In this document: in pieces, positions 50,859 to 60,837 of the stretch
Position numbering within the stretch: the stretch's first letter is position 1
How the letters are laid out: the number at the start of each line of letters is the position of its first letter
NCBI GenBank assembly: GCA_905221615.1
Contig: CAJNDT010003447.1
Span: 75,001-139,000 of the forward strand
Direction of reading: 5' to 3'
DNA: 64,000 nt
From: Symbiodinium sp. CCMP2592
Taxonomy: Eukaryota > Sar > Dinophyceae > Suessiales > Symbiodiniaceae
Program-made: the position numbers and the translations under genes
The notes under the pieces: model-generated
What the model saw: the letters and a program-made list of their open reading frames with translations, nothing else
The model's database searches: none
What the model was told of the DNA's origin: nothing

Positions 50859-52036
50859 CCCTCCGCGGCCTTGAGAGCTTTTGATCTGACAGCTTTGGGC
50901 AGCGACTGAAGCTGTTGAGTGAGCCGGCCCCCCTTTTCGTACCTCCGGACGGACGCGAAACTGCGCCAACGACCTCTCTTCTGGACCTCGGCCAGGGACC
51001 GCAAATGTAGAGCCACGTCCCGGCTCGGGCCGCCATGTCGGAGGCGGTATGGGTGAGGGTCCCCTATCGCTTGCGATATCCCCAGCTTTGTGCCTTGCTC
51101 CTTCATGAAATCGAGGACTGCGCTGGCGCTCACACTGAACAAGGGCTCGTCCTTCATCCTCTTGCCCAAATCCAGAATGTTGTAAAGCGCCCGTGCCACA
51201 AAACAAGTGTACGGCAGGTCGAACAGAACCGTCTCGTCGAACTCCCCCGTCTTGCTGCTGGACTGGCACTCCGCTGGGTGAAGAACCAGTGCCCAACTCG
51301 TTATGGCGCCCACCGGTGGTACCAAATCTTGCGCTCGTAGTTTCGTCGCCTCGCCCGGTCTGAGGTAGCATACAAAACAAAGGAGCATGAATAAGGCCAC
51401 TTCCATGAGACCGAGCTCCCACGCGATCGAGGCCAGAAGACACACCACTTCCCATGGCAGCGGAAGTCTTGACTTTGGGGGGTCCAAACGCTTCCAGCCC
51501 TGGAGGCACTGCTTGGAAAGAGGGAGAAGGGTTTGCTTGGGACTTTTGAGATAAGGCAGCTTGAACAGGACCGCCGCAATCATGTATTGCCCCATTGACA
51601 AGTCCTCGCCCTCGTCGAAGAGATCGTCCAGGATCTGACTCAAAGCTCGGTCGACATCGACTGCCGTTGGAGCGTCCAGCATCCGAAACCCCGCCCGTAG
51701 ACAGAAATCCTGCCACAGATTGGCATACCTTTCCCGGCATGCTGGAGTCACCGAAACTTCTGCCAGCGAGACTCCCGGGGCTTTCAAATTCTGGCGCATG
51801 GATGCTCTCTGCTTCTTCGTCTCCAGTGCCCTTGCGGAGCCCAGCGGAGCAGAGGGGATCTGAGATGTGGCTTTCGCTCTCGCCACCCTTTTGCCCACTG
51901 CCGGGTTGCGCACTTTCACATCTTGAGGAACTTGAAGAAAGCGGTGCACCACCATCAGAGACACATGAAGCGAACAGGGAACCCCGCGATGGACCGTCTG
52001 CTGGATTCCACTCACCGGGGATATACCGATAGGCAA
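50798..52036 (-). CDS. Tyrosine recombinase of the retrotransposon
   Basis: Open frame with first ATG at 51955 (residue 28 of the open frame) and stop at 50798. Catalytic signature: CYLRPGEATKL (Arg226), YRLRHGG (Arg333), RGRW (Trp357 in the His/Trp position) and nucleophile Tyr366 in SVRRYEKGG at about 50941. The core of about 300 residues is typical of DIRS-type recombinases, which insert a circular DNA intermediate. The N-terminal part (VTPACRERYANLWQDFCLRA) looks like a core-binding domain. The whole gene lies inside the open frame that joins RNase H to the methyltransferase-like domain. Confidence 0.9.
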   Translation of the reverse strand: MPIGISPVSGIQQTVHRGVPCSLHVSLMVVHRFLQVPQDVKVRNPAVGKRVARAKATSQIPSAPLGSARALETKKQRASMRQNLKAPGVSLAEVSVTPACRERYANLWQDFCLRAGFRMLDAPTAVDVDRALSQILDDLFDEGEDLSMGQYMIAAVLFKLPYLKSPKQTLLPLSKQCLQGWKRLDPPKSRLPLPWEVVCLLASIAWELGLMEVALFMLLCFVCYLRPGEATKLRAQDLVPPVGAITSWALVLHPAECQSSSKTGEFDETVLFDLPYTCFVARALYNILDLGKRMKDEPLFSVSASAVLDFMKEQGTKLGISQAIGDPHPYRLRHGGPSRDVALHLRSLAEVQKRGRWRSFASVRRYEKGGRLTQQLQSLPKAVRSKALKAAEGIEKLVCTLPSKRLHRRKFA

Positions 52037-52650
52037 CGCTGATCCCCGTTGCGAGGCAGAGAGCAGCAGCCTGCTGCGTCACACGGCGCATGCCGAATGC
52101 ACGCCCTCTACCGCGGTCAAGAGCGCAAATGGCAGAGGTAGAATCGGATAATATCAAATGTCGCTTGTGAAAATTGCACCCACTTCTCAGCAGGTGTTTG
52201 ATTGCATGGAGCGACGCTCTCGCCTCGAGGACTGGCATACCCTCCTGCCGCTTCCATTTGTAGCGACCGACGACCTTCCAGGTTTTCTTCACCGCTTCGA
52301 ACGACACCGGCATGAATCTGTCAGAAGCAGCCTTGCCCTCGACAACAATAAGAGGACGCCGTGCCTGGTGGCGGCCCTCCCATTGACATACTGCAAAGCT
52401 CCGACCTCTTCGGAATCATCAGCGACAGATGTTGCAAAGGCTGAGGCTCTCGGTAATTTGAACTCGTCAAGCTCAAACCTCCACCGCTCGGAGTAACGAC
52501 CGAGCCTGCGGACCTCCTCAACCTCAAACTGCGCAGCAACGGCCCCGAGGCCCCAATTTGACGCATCGACAGCTAACACCTCGGAGGACCAGGGCAGTGC
52601 CAGGTCACGCCATATGAGCGGGGCCAATCCACACCACACTTCAAGCTCGG
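51983..52650 (-). pseudogene. RNase H domain of the retrotransposon, split over two frames
   Basis: The N-terminal part, VLAVDASNWGLGAVAA…GRYSERWRF, is in frame 1 (about 52650-52380). The rest is in frame 2: SFEAVKKTWKVVGRYKWKR, VLEARASLHAIKHLL (catalytic Glu), LILSDSTSAICALDRGRG (Asp) and YIPGEWNPADGPSRG (Asp). All four acidic positions (D, E, D, D) can be found, but no single frame covers them. A pair of compensating indels is the simplest reading. Confidence 0.82.
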
Positions 52651-54218
52651 CGAACAGAAGCCCAGAGACGATGAGAACGGCGGTAATACCTCCTCACAAA
52701 AGTGTAGCATTCCCCAAACACCGCCAAGATCTCTCTCCGACCCAAAGCAATGAAAGTGGCATGACCGAGGACCTTCTCGAGTTGGAGTCCACTGCAGCAT
52801 CCAACCTCAAGCAACCGGCGCATGGCAAGGATAACACGCCACACGCGATGTTGTAAAGGCCTCATGGTCGTCCCTTCAAACTGCCACCCCAAAACCTTTA
52901 TACTGCCAGATGCGGTCTCCTCTTCGTGCACCACTAAGCCTTTGGCCCGCAATGCATCCGCACCGGCAGCCGACAGCTCCAGAACCTCCGATTGGTTGGT
53001 TCCCAGCACTACGAAGTTATCGACGTATTCCAGATGCATACACCCCGGAGGCGGTGCCGCGGCCTTGTCCTGCAAGCAGTTTGACGCCACCGCGCCGACG
53101 GTGCCCACGATGTGCTGGTGCACTGTCTGGCACCACCATAAGGCATGACTCCACCCCATAGGTAAAACATTCAAACGTGGAAACAGAAAATCAGAAGCCT
53201 TCACGCGACGACCACCTAGACACTCGACTCCCAGAAGGCCCGCCCGGACACGACGCATACCAAAATATGGACGTAAGGCCTCTGGCAACTGGAAATGGTA
53301 GAAAGCATCTTTAAGGTCCGCCGTCGCGATAAACAGACCGTCCACGCCTGTGTCCGACTCGTCGTTGAGATCGATTCGGCTTAACGCCTCCGCGGTACAT
53401 AAGGGCCACCTTGTCAGGGGCCGAAAACCACTGGTTGCTACGGCGACAATCAAGATTCGAACCAAACGCAGGCGCCCATCCTTCTTGCCAACGAAAAAGG
53501 CTTCCACAACCTCCTTCGGGGCATCCCAAGACAGCTCGACCACCCCCGCAGCCATCAACCGACGGATGAAGCCAGCATACGCATGAGGCTGCAGTAGGCG
53601 AGGATCACTATAGCACTTCTTCACCCCGCATTCCTTCAAACACTTGTGGGCCTCAATCTCCCCAAGGAGCCTAGACGCGATGAACTCGTCCACAATGTTC
53701 CGCCCTTCTTCTCCGAGCAGCTGGTCGAGAGGCACAGGCATTGAACCCCCCTCCGGCAAACTAAGGAGACCAGGGTCATAGGACTTGACAGCATACGGAG
53801 CCTGGTTGTCCCCATACCCATCAAAAGCCCGAAGCTGCCGAAGCGCTCCTGGGCCATCAAGCCCCTTAGGACGAGGCCCAAAATCACGCACTGAATTCCG
53901 AATATGCTGAAGAACGGCAGCCTGAGCCTTGGAAGCACGAACGTCCGGGGCACATATCGCACCAGGTCTACCTCCACTTTACAAGGTGTTCAGGCCGTCC
54001 ACGCAGAGGTCCACCATAGCCTCCCGGTGCGCCCGCCGCTCGATCCTTCGACGAACAGACCTGCACCCCGAAAAACCTTGCAGGCGAACCTCAGGTGAGT
54101 GTGGTAACGGAAAAATATCCCTAGGCACAGGACACCTAGGGCAAGCAGCGTATGAGACTGCGGTCCCTGCCGGCTGGCTCGCCTCAAGGCCAGGCGGCGA
54201 CATGCGGCGACCCCCCAT
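52641..54218 (-). pseudogene. Reverse transcriptase region of pol, disrupted
   Basis: Pol opens at ATG 54218, directly after the gag TAG and in the same frame. Visible RT features: TADLKDAFYHF (motif A) at about 53324-53292, LPMGWSHALWWCQ (motif B) at about 53165, LEYVDNFVVLG (motif C) at about 53030, then VHEEE, IKVLGWQFEG and LEKVLGHATFI. Damage: an in-frame TAA at 53979; a local change to another frame between about 53460 and 53403, where NLDCRRSNQWF sits in frame 0; and a frame change near 52650, so the frame ends at 52641. Motif C is YVDN, not YVDD, which I believe is normal for this element family. Confidence 0.85.
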
Positions 54219-55436
54219 CTAGGGGTCGTCCTTTTTCTTGCCCTTCCTTGTAAGCTCCCGCTCTTCACGAGCTTTGCGCATGTTTTTCGCGAGCTGAACG
54301 TCCTTCTCAACCTCGGCTTTCACATGGTCCAATAGGGATGGCGCTATCATCAGGGTCCCAGCTTGTCGCACCAGTGATCCGAAGGTGTAGTGCTCCTCCA
54401 AGGATAATTTTCCACCGACGCTCTTGCCCTCGAGCTCGCGAGCACGTTCAGCATGAGCGTATTCGATGGTCTGCAACCTACGGAAAAGCAGCTCCACACC
54501 GTAGCAGTTGCAAGCATCAACCTGGTCTACTTGAATCAATTGGCGGAGCACCATCGACATCTGGAAATGTTCTTGAACTCCCCAAGCTGACGAGTCGATC
54601 TTGCACAACTGCCGGAAACGCTCATGATGGGCCTCGAAGCCCAAGCCCTCCGCGGATAGATACGTCAAGCACCACAGGGTGGTCCTGGGCCCAACGATTT
54701 TCCATCCCATGTCCACCTCACGACAAAGGCTCACCACTTCAGCGAGCGGCCGCTCTGGCAGCCCTAGCGGATTCATCTTTACTCCAAGGATCCTTCCATC
54801 ACATGCCGCCGGCCGCTGATTGAAAGCGGAGGCACTCGAGGAACTGACGCACATACAGAAAAGGCCCCTGCCATCACCCAGCGTGTGCACTGTCTTCGCA
54901 CCATCCGCGGCAACAGCAACAACTCCCGGAACCTCCTCTCCATAGCGGTAGCCCCCGGCGGCCTCCGCCGCGACCCACACTACACCTCGGCCCTCTAAGC
55001 CTCGCGCTCCTGGCGCAACGAGCGCTCCACCTTCCGGCGCCGCGGCAGCCACACCACCACCGGCTCCTGCGTTGGCAGGCACAGCTACAACAGCAGCTGC
55101 AACAGCTGCGGCAGGAGCCGCAGCAGGAGCCCCAGCCGCGGCAATCTCCGCAGCTGCCTCCGCTTGAAAGCCAGCGATCTCCGCCGCTGAGAAGTTGGGG
55201 AGTGCGTAGACATTCCCCGCACGTAGCCCTAAAGGGAGACCTGCTCCTGGGCCCCTGATGCGAACCCCTCGAAGATCCGGATTGCCTAGGGACAGGTCCT
55301 CAATGTATACATCTCGGTCCGGAGTGACGATGGCATAGCATTCAGCGGATTGGTGCAGAAGTACAAGTCGTTCGTGCCATAGGACTGGGCCACCGACGTC
55401 ATACTGCACAAACACACGCCTACCTTCCAAGGCCAT
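54219..55436 (-). CDS. Gag-like ORF of the retrotransposon, 405 aa
   Basis: Intact from ATG 55436 to TAG 54219. A beta-rich N-terminus (GRRVFVQYDVGGPVLWHERL) is followed by an Ala/Gly/Pro-rich linker (about residues 84-150), then a conserved helical C-terminal half with CNCYGVELLFRRLQTIEYAH and YTFGSLVRQAGTLMIAPSLL, and a Lys/Arg-rich tail. I recognise this C-terminal half as typical of the ORF before pol in dinoflagellate DIRS-like elements. No zinc knuckle is visible. A nucleic-acid-binding structural role is inferred from position and the basic tail. Confidence 0.75.
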   Translation of the reverse strand: MALEGRRVFVQYDVGGPVLWHERLVLLHQSAECYAIVTPDRDVYIEDLSLGNPDLRGVRIRGPGAGLPLGLRAGNVYALPNFSAAEIAGFQAEAAAEIAAAGAPAAAPAAAVAAAVVAVPANAGAGGGVAAAAPEGGALVAPGARGLEGRGVVWVAAEAAGGYRYGEEVPGVVAVAADGAKTVHTLGDGRGLFCMCVSSSSASAFNQRPAACDGRILGVKMNPLGLPERPLAEVVSLCREVDMGWKIVGPRTTLWCLTYLSAEGLGFEAHHERFRQLCKIDSSAWGVQEHFQMSMVLRQLIQVDQVDACNCYGVELLFRRLQTIEYAHAERARELEGKSVGGKLSLEEHYTFGSLVRQAGTLMIAPSLLDHVKAEVEKDVQLAKNMRKAREERELTRKGKKKDDP

Positions 55437-55635
55437 TTCTACGCTGCCTGACTACCGCGAGTTGTTGCAAGGCCAAGGCTCGCCTTTGCTCGGGTGACGA
55501 ATCCTCTGTCCCCTCGTCACGGAGTTCTGCTCCAGTCTCCCTTGTGCGTCGGGTGCACCAGCGCAAAACTCCAATCGTCCAGATCAGAAGATTGACGATC
55601 GCACTGAGGCTAAGAATGAGCAGCCCTATAACCAA
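55420..55635 (-). CDS. Small membrane-type ORF upstream of gag, second part
   Basis: No ATG at its start, so it is probably the continuation of 55907-55626 after a frame change. Hydrophobic VIGLLILSLSAIVNLLIWTI is followed by basic and acidic residues and ends at 55420, overlapping the gag ATG (55436) by 17 bases. The overlap suggests coupled translation. Confidence 0.45.
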   Translation of the reverse strand: MVIGLLILSLSAIVNLLIWTIGVLRWCTRRTRETGAELRDEGTEDSSPEQRRALALQQLAVVRQRRNGLGR

Positions 55636-55907
55636 CTGAGATCCAACCCTGGTAGGTTTTTGAAGTGTTGGGTGTCTTTGCCCGCCTCAGGAATCTGGGA
55701 AGGCGCCTCACCACACAGCTGTGCGGAGCAGCGCTCTGCAGTTCGAAGTGCAATCTCCTCAAGAGGGACCTCGAGGAGTTCTCGTCGAGACCGCCTCCCC
55801 TCGAGAATGCCACCGACAAAGTACCCTCCCAAGAAGGTGCTAACTTGCCACACAAGTACAGTGAGCAAGGTCCCAGATCCCATAGCAAGACAGCCTACAC
55901 TCACCAT
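55626..55907 (-). CDS. Small membrane-type ORF upstream of gag, first part
   Basis: Starts at ATG 55907, directly inside the terminal repeat, 93 codons. Residues about 12-34 (TLLTVLVWQVSTFLGGYFVG) form one likely membrane segment, followed by a charged stretch GRRSRRELLEVPLEEIALRT. The frame ends at 55626, but a second hydrophobic segment continues in another frame (55635-55420), so a frameshift may have split one two-segment protein. Function unknown. Confidence 0.5.
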   Translation of the reverse strand: MVSVGCLAMGSGTLLTVLVWQVSTFLGGYFVGGILEGRRSRRELLEVPLEEIALRTAERCSAQLCGEAPSQIPEAGKDTQHFKNLPGLDLSWL

Positions 55908-55908
55908 T

Positions 55909-55990
55909 TGAAGCTTGAGAATTTAAACGTACACGTGCAGTCGGCCTGGACTCGGCTATGCACACCGCAAACACGTTCGGAGAACTACAA
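55909..55990 (-). repeat. Split direct repeat B, outer copy (element 5' end)
   Basis: 82 bases, 81 identical to 49844-49925. The first ATG of the element (55907) lies directly inside it. Confidence 0.95.
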
Positions 55991-58900
55991 CACCACCTCA
56001 TGCGTCGGGTTCTCCTGAGTAGTCGGAATCCTCATACTTAATACAGAATTGTAAAGCTGTCCTGGAACTCTGCTGAAGACGCTCCCATACCGCAGCATGG
56101 GGCGACTTCGCCTAATGCGGCGAAGTCCTCCGACAAGACGATGGCCTGGGCCGCACGAAGGCAGCTGGATCGGACTTTCAATTGGGGGTTGAGTGAATCT
56201 GAAAAAGGAACTCTCCTTACAAAGGGCGCTCCTGTGGGTTACTCTGGAGGTCTGACCTTAGGACAAGCTTCGGGGCATGTAGAGGTGGCTTTCAGAAACC
56301 TGGCTCACCGCACTTCAAAGCAGATCTTGTCATTGTTTACGGGTCTTCTGCTGGCTTTCTGGAGGGAGGGGAGACGAGATGTCAGACTTAGCTACAACAT
56401 GCACCCATACAAACGTCGGGGCCGTGCTGGTGTTTATACTTGCGGCAGTTGCCGGGAAATCCTCGAAGGAGACCCGCGCGTCAAGCCAATAACCCAAACG
56501 AAGCCGGAAGCGAAGTCTCTCAATGCAGCCCGCAAGTCTCTCAACCCTACGTTTTTTCCATCTGGACAACTGCAAATGACTGCAAAGCCCCAAACCAGCA
56601 AAAAGACAGGAGCAACACCATAGATGCAAGACAAGCCCACGGCCCCAACGCTACAAAGCATGAAGACCTACGCACATGTGTTTAAATCTCTTTGAGGTCA
56701 CTAATGTAGAGGTTACAGTCCCCAAACAGTCATACTATGCCATCACGCAGGTTCATAACCAGTTTTTATGCAGTGCCGAGAGGCTGCAACCGCCGCCGCA
56801 AAATGGCGGCCAAGGCCCCACCGCTGACCTTTGGGTTTAAGGGGGTAATTAAATGGTTTAGGGTGTAGTGAAGGCTACTAGCATCTACAGCGAGATCATG
56901 CGACGGCGGCGACGGAGACGACGACGAATCCGACAAACTACCATCGTAGCAGTTTTTTCGGCTGATCATTGCAGCCATGGCCACCTTGCACCGACTTGCG
57001 CCTTTCAAGAAACGAACTTGTAATGCCTACGGCGACATGTTGGTGAGCGTGCTCAACTATAGGGTTTAAGTACAAGGGCAGGAAAGAGCAGAACAAGCTT
57101 CGCCCCATAGATCCCACCTCGACCAGGTAGAGCTGCTACTCCAGCCGCCGCCAGCCCAAGGTCCGACAGAGGAAGCTGTGTCAACCGGTGCCGAGCCTCG
57201 GTGTGTTCTCCATTTTTGAGTTGACTTGGGCCCTGGGCCTCGGGCTTCAAAGTTCAAGCTTCATGCCTTAGAAGACCTGGCACAAATCGAAGAGGGTCCA
57301 AAGGTAAACAACATTGCCGCTGGACGCTTCCGAATCGCACACTCCGCCTCTGCCGAGCAGCGCGGAGCACGGCGAGGAAGATTGGTGCGCGAAAGACAAG
57401 CGCAAGGGGAGAGGGCTCTGTGCCAGAGGCGGTCGCGAACCCCATCTCCTCCGCACACAGAGGCCCAGCTCTATAGTAGTCTAGAGGCTAGAAGTCTGTG
57501 TTTGCGGACCTGGAAAAAGTCTTAACACTCACAAAAATCCTTCAAGCACTTGTGCAATTAAGAACCACAATACCTCGTCCAGCACGCCCAGCGCTTTTCT
57601 CGCAGTTGACCGCAGCTGGGCCTGCGATGTGAACGTGCGGGGTGCTGTGTTAAAACTTTGGGCTTCTTGTTGACATAGAGAGAAGGATCCTCCTATAGTG
57701 TCTCTTCATCATCGAATCTCCCATGTCTCCAAAGATTCACTCACAGGCCTTGACCTCGGCACAAATACGAGGCAGCACCCGGTGCCTCGACTTCTGCTAG
57801 GCTTTGGGGTTTCGGGCTCCTAAATCAAGCTTCCAAGGCAAAAGGGACCGGAAAAAAGCGCGAACATTGGCTGAGCCTTCAAGGTTTCCATAAGATTTGG
57901 CGTTTATACATCATGGCATCTTTGGGGCTTTTCACGGCAAGCTACTCTGAAGAGATGCTTGTGACTTCTGTATTGGTGGTGGTGATCCGTGATCTGCACA
58001 TACATCACATCTGAAGCTTTCGAGACATGTGGTGAAGCAACACCGATAGTCCTTGGCTAAGCAACAAACCTCATAACTTTGGAAAAGTCCTTAAAGAGAT
58101 GTATGCTGCTTGACTTAGCTAAGCGGTTCCGTAAACCTCCCTAAGACACGAAGCCACGACAGACGCCAAGCTGCATGTAGCCTTGGCAGGCGACTTCTAT
58201 TGCCACCTGCATGCCGACCAGTGTCACGGAGTCGGCTGCCTCCTCCAACAGATTCAGGCTTCTCATAAATTACGCACTACAGTACAGCAAGGGCTTCTAG
58301 AGGCTGAGATGGTCGGATCCCCGAGGTTCGGTTCCTTCAATGTTCGAAAAGAGAAGGCGAAGATGAGCAAAGAGGAGGCACTTGATAGAACCGAGAACAC
58401 GCACATGTCTCCAGAACAGCGGAAGCAGAACCTTAAGCAATCCTGTATTTCACAACCTTGACAACCTTGAGAATACCGGTAGACCTGCGTCATCACCCGA
58501 TCCACCAGAGGCTTTAACTCCTCAAGCAGTGGGTCGCTCCTTGGCTTTCTGCTTACGCCAGCTTCTGCTTCTGGATCATGTAGGGCAAGGGTATTTTGGG
58601 CTCGGGGCTTAGAGCTCGCGTCATATCTTTAGCTTCGAGGTGAAGTCTTCAGGTGCGGGTGTCTGGTGCGGCTTCGGCCGCAGGCAAGCCACAGACTGAA
58701 TGTACCGAAGCTACCAGCACGCGACCGTGGAGCCTAAACTAAACAAGCAAACATACGTACATACACATACATACATGCATACATACAAATAGTTTTCTAC
58801 ATGCATACATGTTTTACAGTTTCACACTTACATATACGTACATACACACAAGCAGAGCACACACAAACACACAATACAAACACACACACGCACGTCCTTC

Positions 58901-59584
58901 CATCCATGCAAAGACAAAAGAGTGTAAGCAAACACATATGCATGTCTGTCTTTCGGTCGGTCGGTTTGTCTGTCTCTCTGCCTGCCTGTTTCCATGCACC
59001 TGCTTGCATACACGCATGCATATACGTGTGTGCGAGGTTGTGTAAGTATGCCTGCGTGCACACAAGGAAGGAGGGCTGGCTGGATGGATGTATTGAAGTG
59101 CTTACAGTACATATCTGTGCATAATATGATATTAATATGTGTTTATATGCATACATGGAAGCGTGTTTCTGCGTGCAGGTGTACGTAGGTAGGTCGGGCT
59201 GTTGGCATTCAGTACCCTTATCTGTACATAAAATAATAAAATACATACATGAACATGCATCTAGGTATGTGTGCATACTCACGTAAGTATGTATGTCTTT
59301 GAGTCTGTAAGTCCGTATGTATGTATGCATGCATGTACACGTAGCACGGAAGAACGAGAATGACATAATGAGCGAGAGAGTTAGCTAGTGAGAGAGAGCG
59401 AGAGAGATGGGATCCCTTCCATACTTCCATCATTCCTTGTGATGGAATCAGAATCAGAAGATCTGCGAAGCCATGCATCCCCAAAGACAAACACACTAAG
59501 CCTCAAACCTGGGTGCTACGTCCATACCCAAGGGGTCGTAAGCCCTGGACCCTTTCCTGCTGCCCATTCCTGAAACTATTCCGC
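55991..59584. other. DNA right of the retrotransposon
   Basis: A perfect 9-bp stem hairpin (GACTTCGCC, loop TAATGC, GGCGAAGTC) lies at 56104-56127. An open plus frame (56141-56623) and a minus-strand possible exon (about 56570-56440, RVERLAGCIERLRFRLRLGY) overlap one another; neither is settled. Confidence 0.35.
58742..59345. repeat. CATA/ACAC-rich low-complexity block
   Basis: Same style as 38040-38815: ACATACATAC, CACACA and GCATGCATACATG runs, with CTGTCTGTC interspersed. Confidence 0.85.
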
Positions 59585-59645
59585 CTGGAATCTCGAAGGT
59601 TTCAAAAAGGACGTGGATGGAGGTCTTGGCCACCTCCAGCTGCAC
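59585..59645 (-). CDS. Candidate exon
   Basis: VQLEVAKTSIHVLFETFEIP after GCGACCAG, GC donor (CCAG|GC). The helical HVLFETF character and splice style match the other minus-strand exons, but it lies beyond the retroelement, so its gene is uncertain. Confidence 0.5.
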
Positions 59646-60724
59646 CTGGTCGCATGCTGGGAAGCCCGAATCTGCAAACGCAAACACACGAAACCCTAGG
59701 CCCTAGGCCTTATAGTCCTTTCATCTCTGTTCCTGACCGTAGTCTCCGTAACTACGCGGGGCAACCAGGAACTGGTAAGAGTGCTGTAGGGCTGTCGAGC
59801 TTTAAGACTTTAGGACCTATGCTTGTTTGCTTTGGAGGCTCTAGGAAGTGTTCTGCCTTAACTTCCGCCTCTTCCCAAGGTGCATCATACATCACGGTGT
59901 GCGGTTCATGCCGGGACAAAGACTGACTTGTGGGTCCTTGAGGACTCTTTTATCAGTAGTTTTGGGGACCTGGACTCGACAGCAACTTGGGCAGTCAATT
60001 TTCGCCTGCAGTTCTGCCCCTCGCTGACACACAAGCTATCATTCTTTCTCAGTAAATGAAAAAGCTTGATCGACGTGTGGGGCGGTACCCTTAGCATACA
60101 CATGGCTTTCGGCTGACCATGAGTATGACAACTTGCGCGACCTTTCCTGCTAGAACCCCTGTACTCAATGACACTGCACTACTCTGGCAGGTATTCCTAC
60201 TATGATCACCATGACTACTAGTCAGAGTTGCCCTAACGCGGTTTCTGCAAACCACGGCAAATTTTACTAGCGTTTCCAATCTGGTCGCTAGTGCAAGTCT
60301 GTCTCTGCCGTCTATTTCTACTGCTTGCTGTGTGATTTCAGTTGCAAATCTCGATGTGCTCGTTGCCATGTCTGTGTTCTTTGCTTTCTGGATCACTCCG
60401 CCTGTTGCTGCGCACCGTCCTCCTACACATGCTGCATTTCCGTGAACCCCACTGTCAGCTCCGGCTGGCTGTGCTTGTGCTTGCGATTGTCGTGGTCACC
60501 CACGTGCTTCGAATGTCATTGCCACCACTGCGAGTACGTTAGTTAGCTCTCACAACAGCCACTGTGTGACGACCACAATTTTTTTCAGCACAACTAATGT
60601 TGTTTCGCTTGTAACTCATCGGCTGCGATTTGAAGCCCCATGCTCATACCATGAGGAGTCCGAGTTTGGGGGTTGAGCACTCGAGCCGAAGCCAGATAGC
60701 CCCCCTACCAAACAGCCTCATCAT

Positions 60725-60767
<43 letters not shown>

Positions 60768-60770
60768 CGT

Positions 60771-60802
<32 letters not shown>

Positions 60803-60803
60803 C

Positions 60804-60837
<34 letters not shown>

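Larger units (their letters stand above)
49717..55990 (-). mobile_element. DIRS/PAT-type tyrosine-recombinase retrotransposon with split direct repeats
   Basis: Sense is the minus strand. Order from its 5' end: repeat B (55990-55909), small membrane ORF, gag-like ORF, reverse transcriptase, RNase H, tyrosine recombinase plus methyltransferase-like domain, repeat A (50026-49926), repeat B (49925-49844), a 26-base spacer, repeat A (49817-49717). This B…A-B-A order equals the A1…B1-A2-B2 split direct repeats of PAT and Ngaro elements. There is no LTR, no DDE integrase and no obvious target duplication, as expected for recombinase-based insertion. The gag-like and recombinase ORFs are intact while pol is broken. 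It lies in the same orientation as the host exons and probably in an intron. Confidence 0.92.

Noticed and set aside
56141..56623. 160-codon plus-strand ORF next to the retrotransposon
   Set aside because: No recognised domain, low-complexity polar tail, and the opposite strand is also open; one ORF of this length can arise by chance in this composition.
58183..58461. Plus-strand frame with KEKAKMSKEEALDRTENT
   Set aside because: Looks helical, but there is no splice or start evidence and the complementary strand is an open pyrimidine-rich frame.
58797..59366. 189-codon minus ORF rich in Cys/His/Tyr
   Set aside because: Entirely within CATA/ACAC low-complexity DNA.
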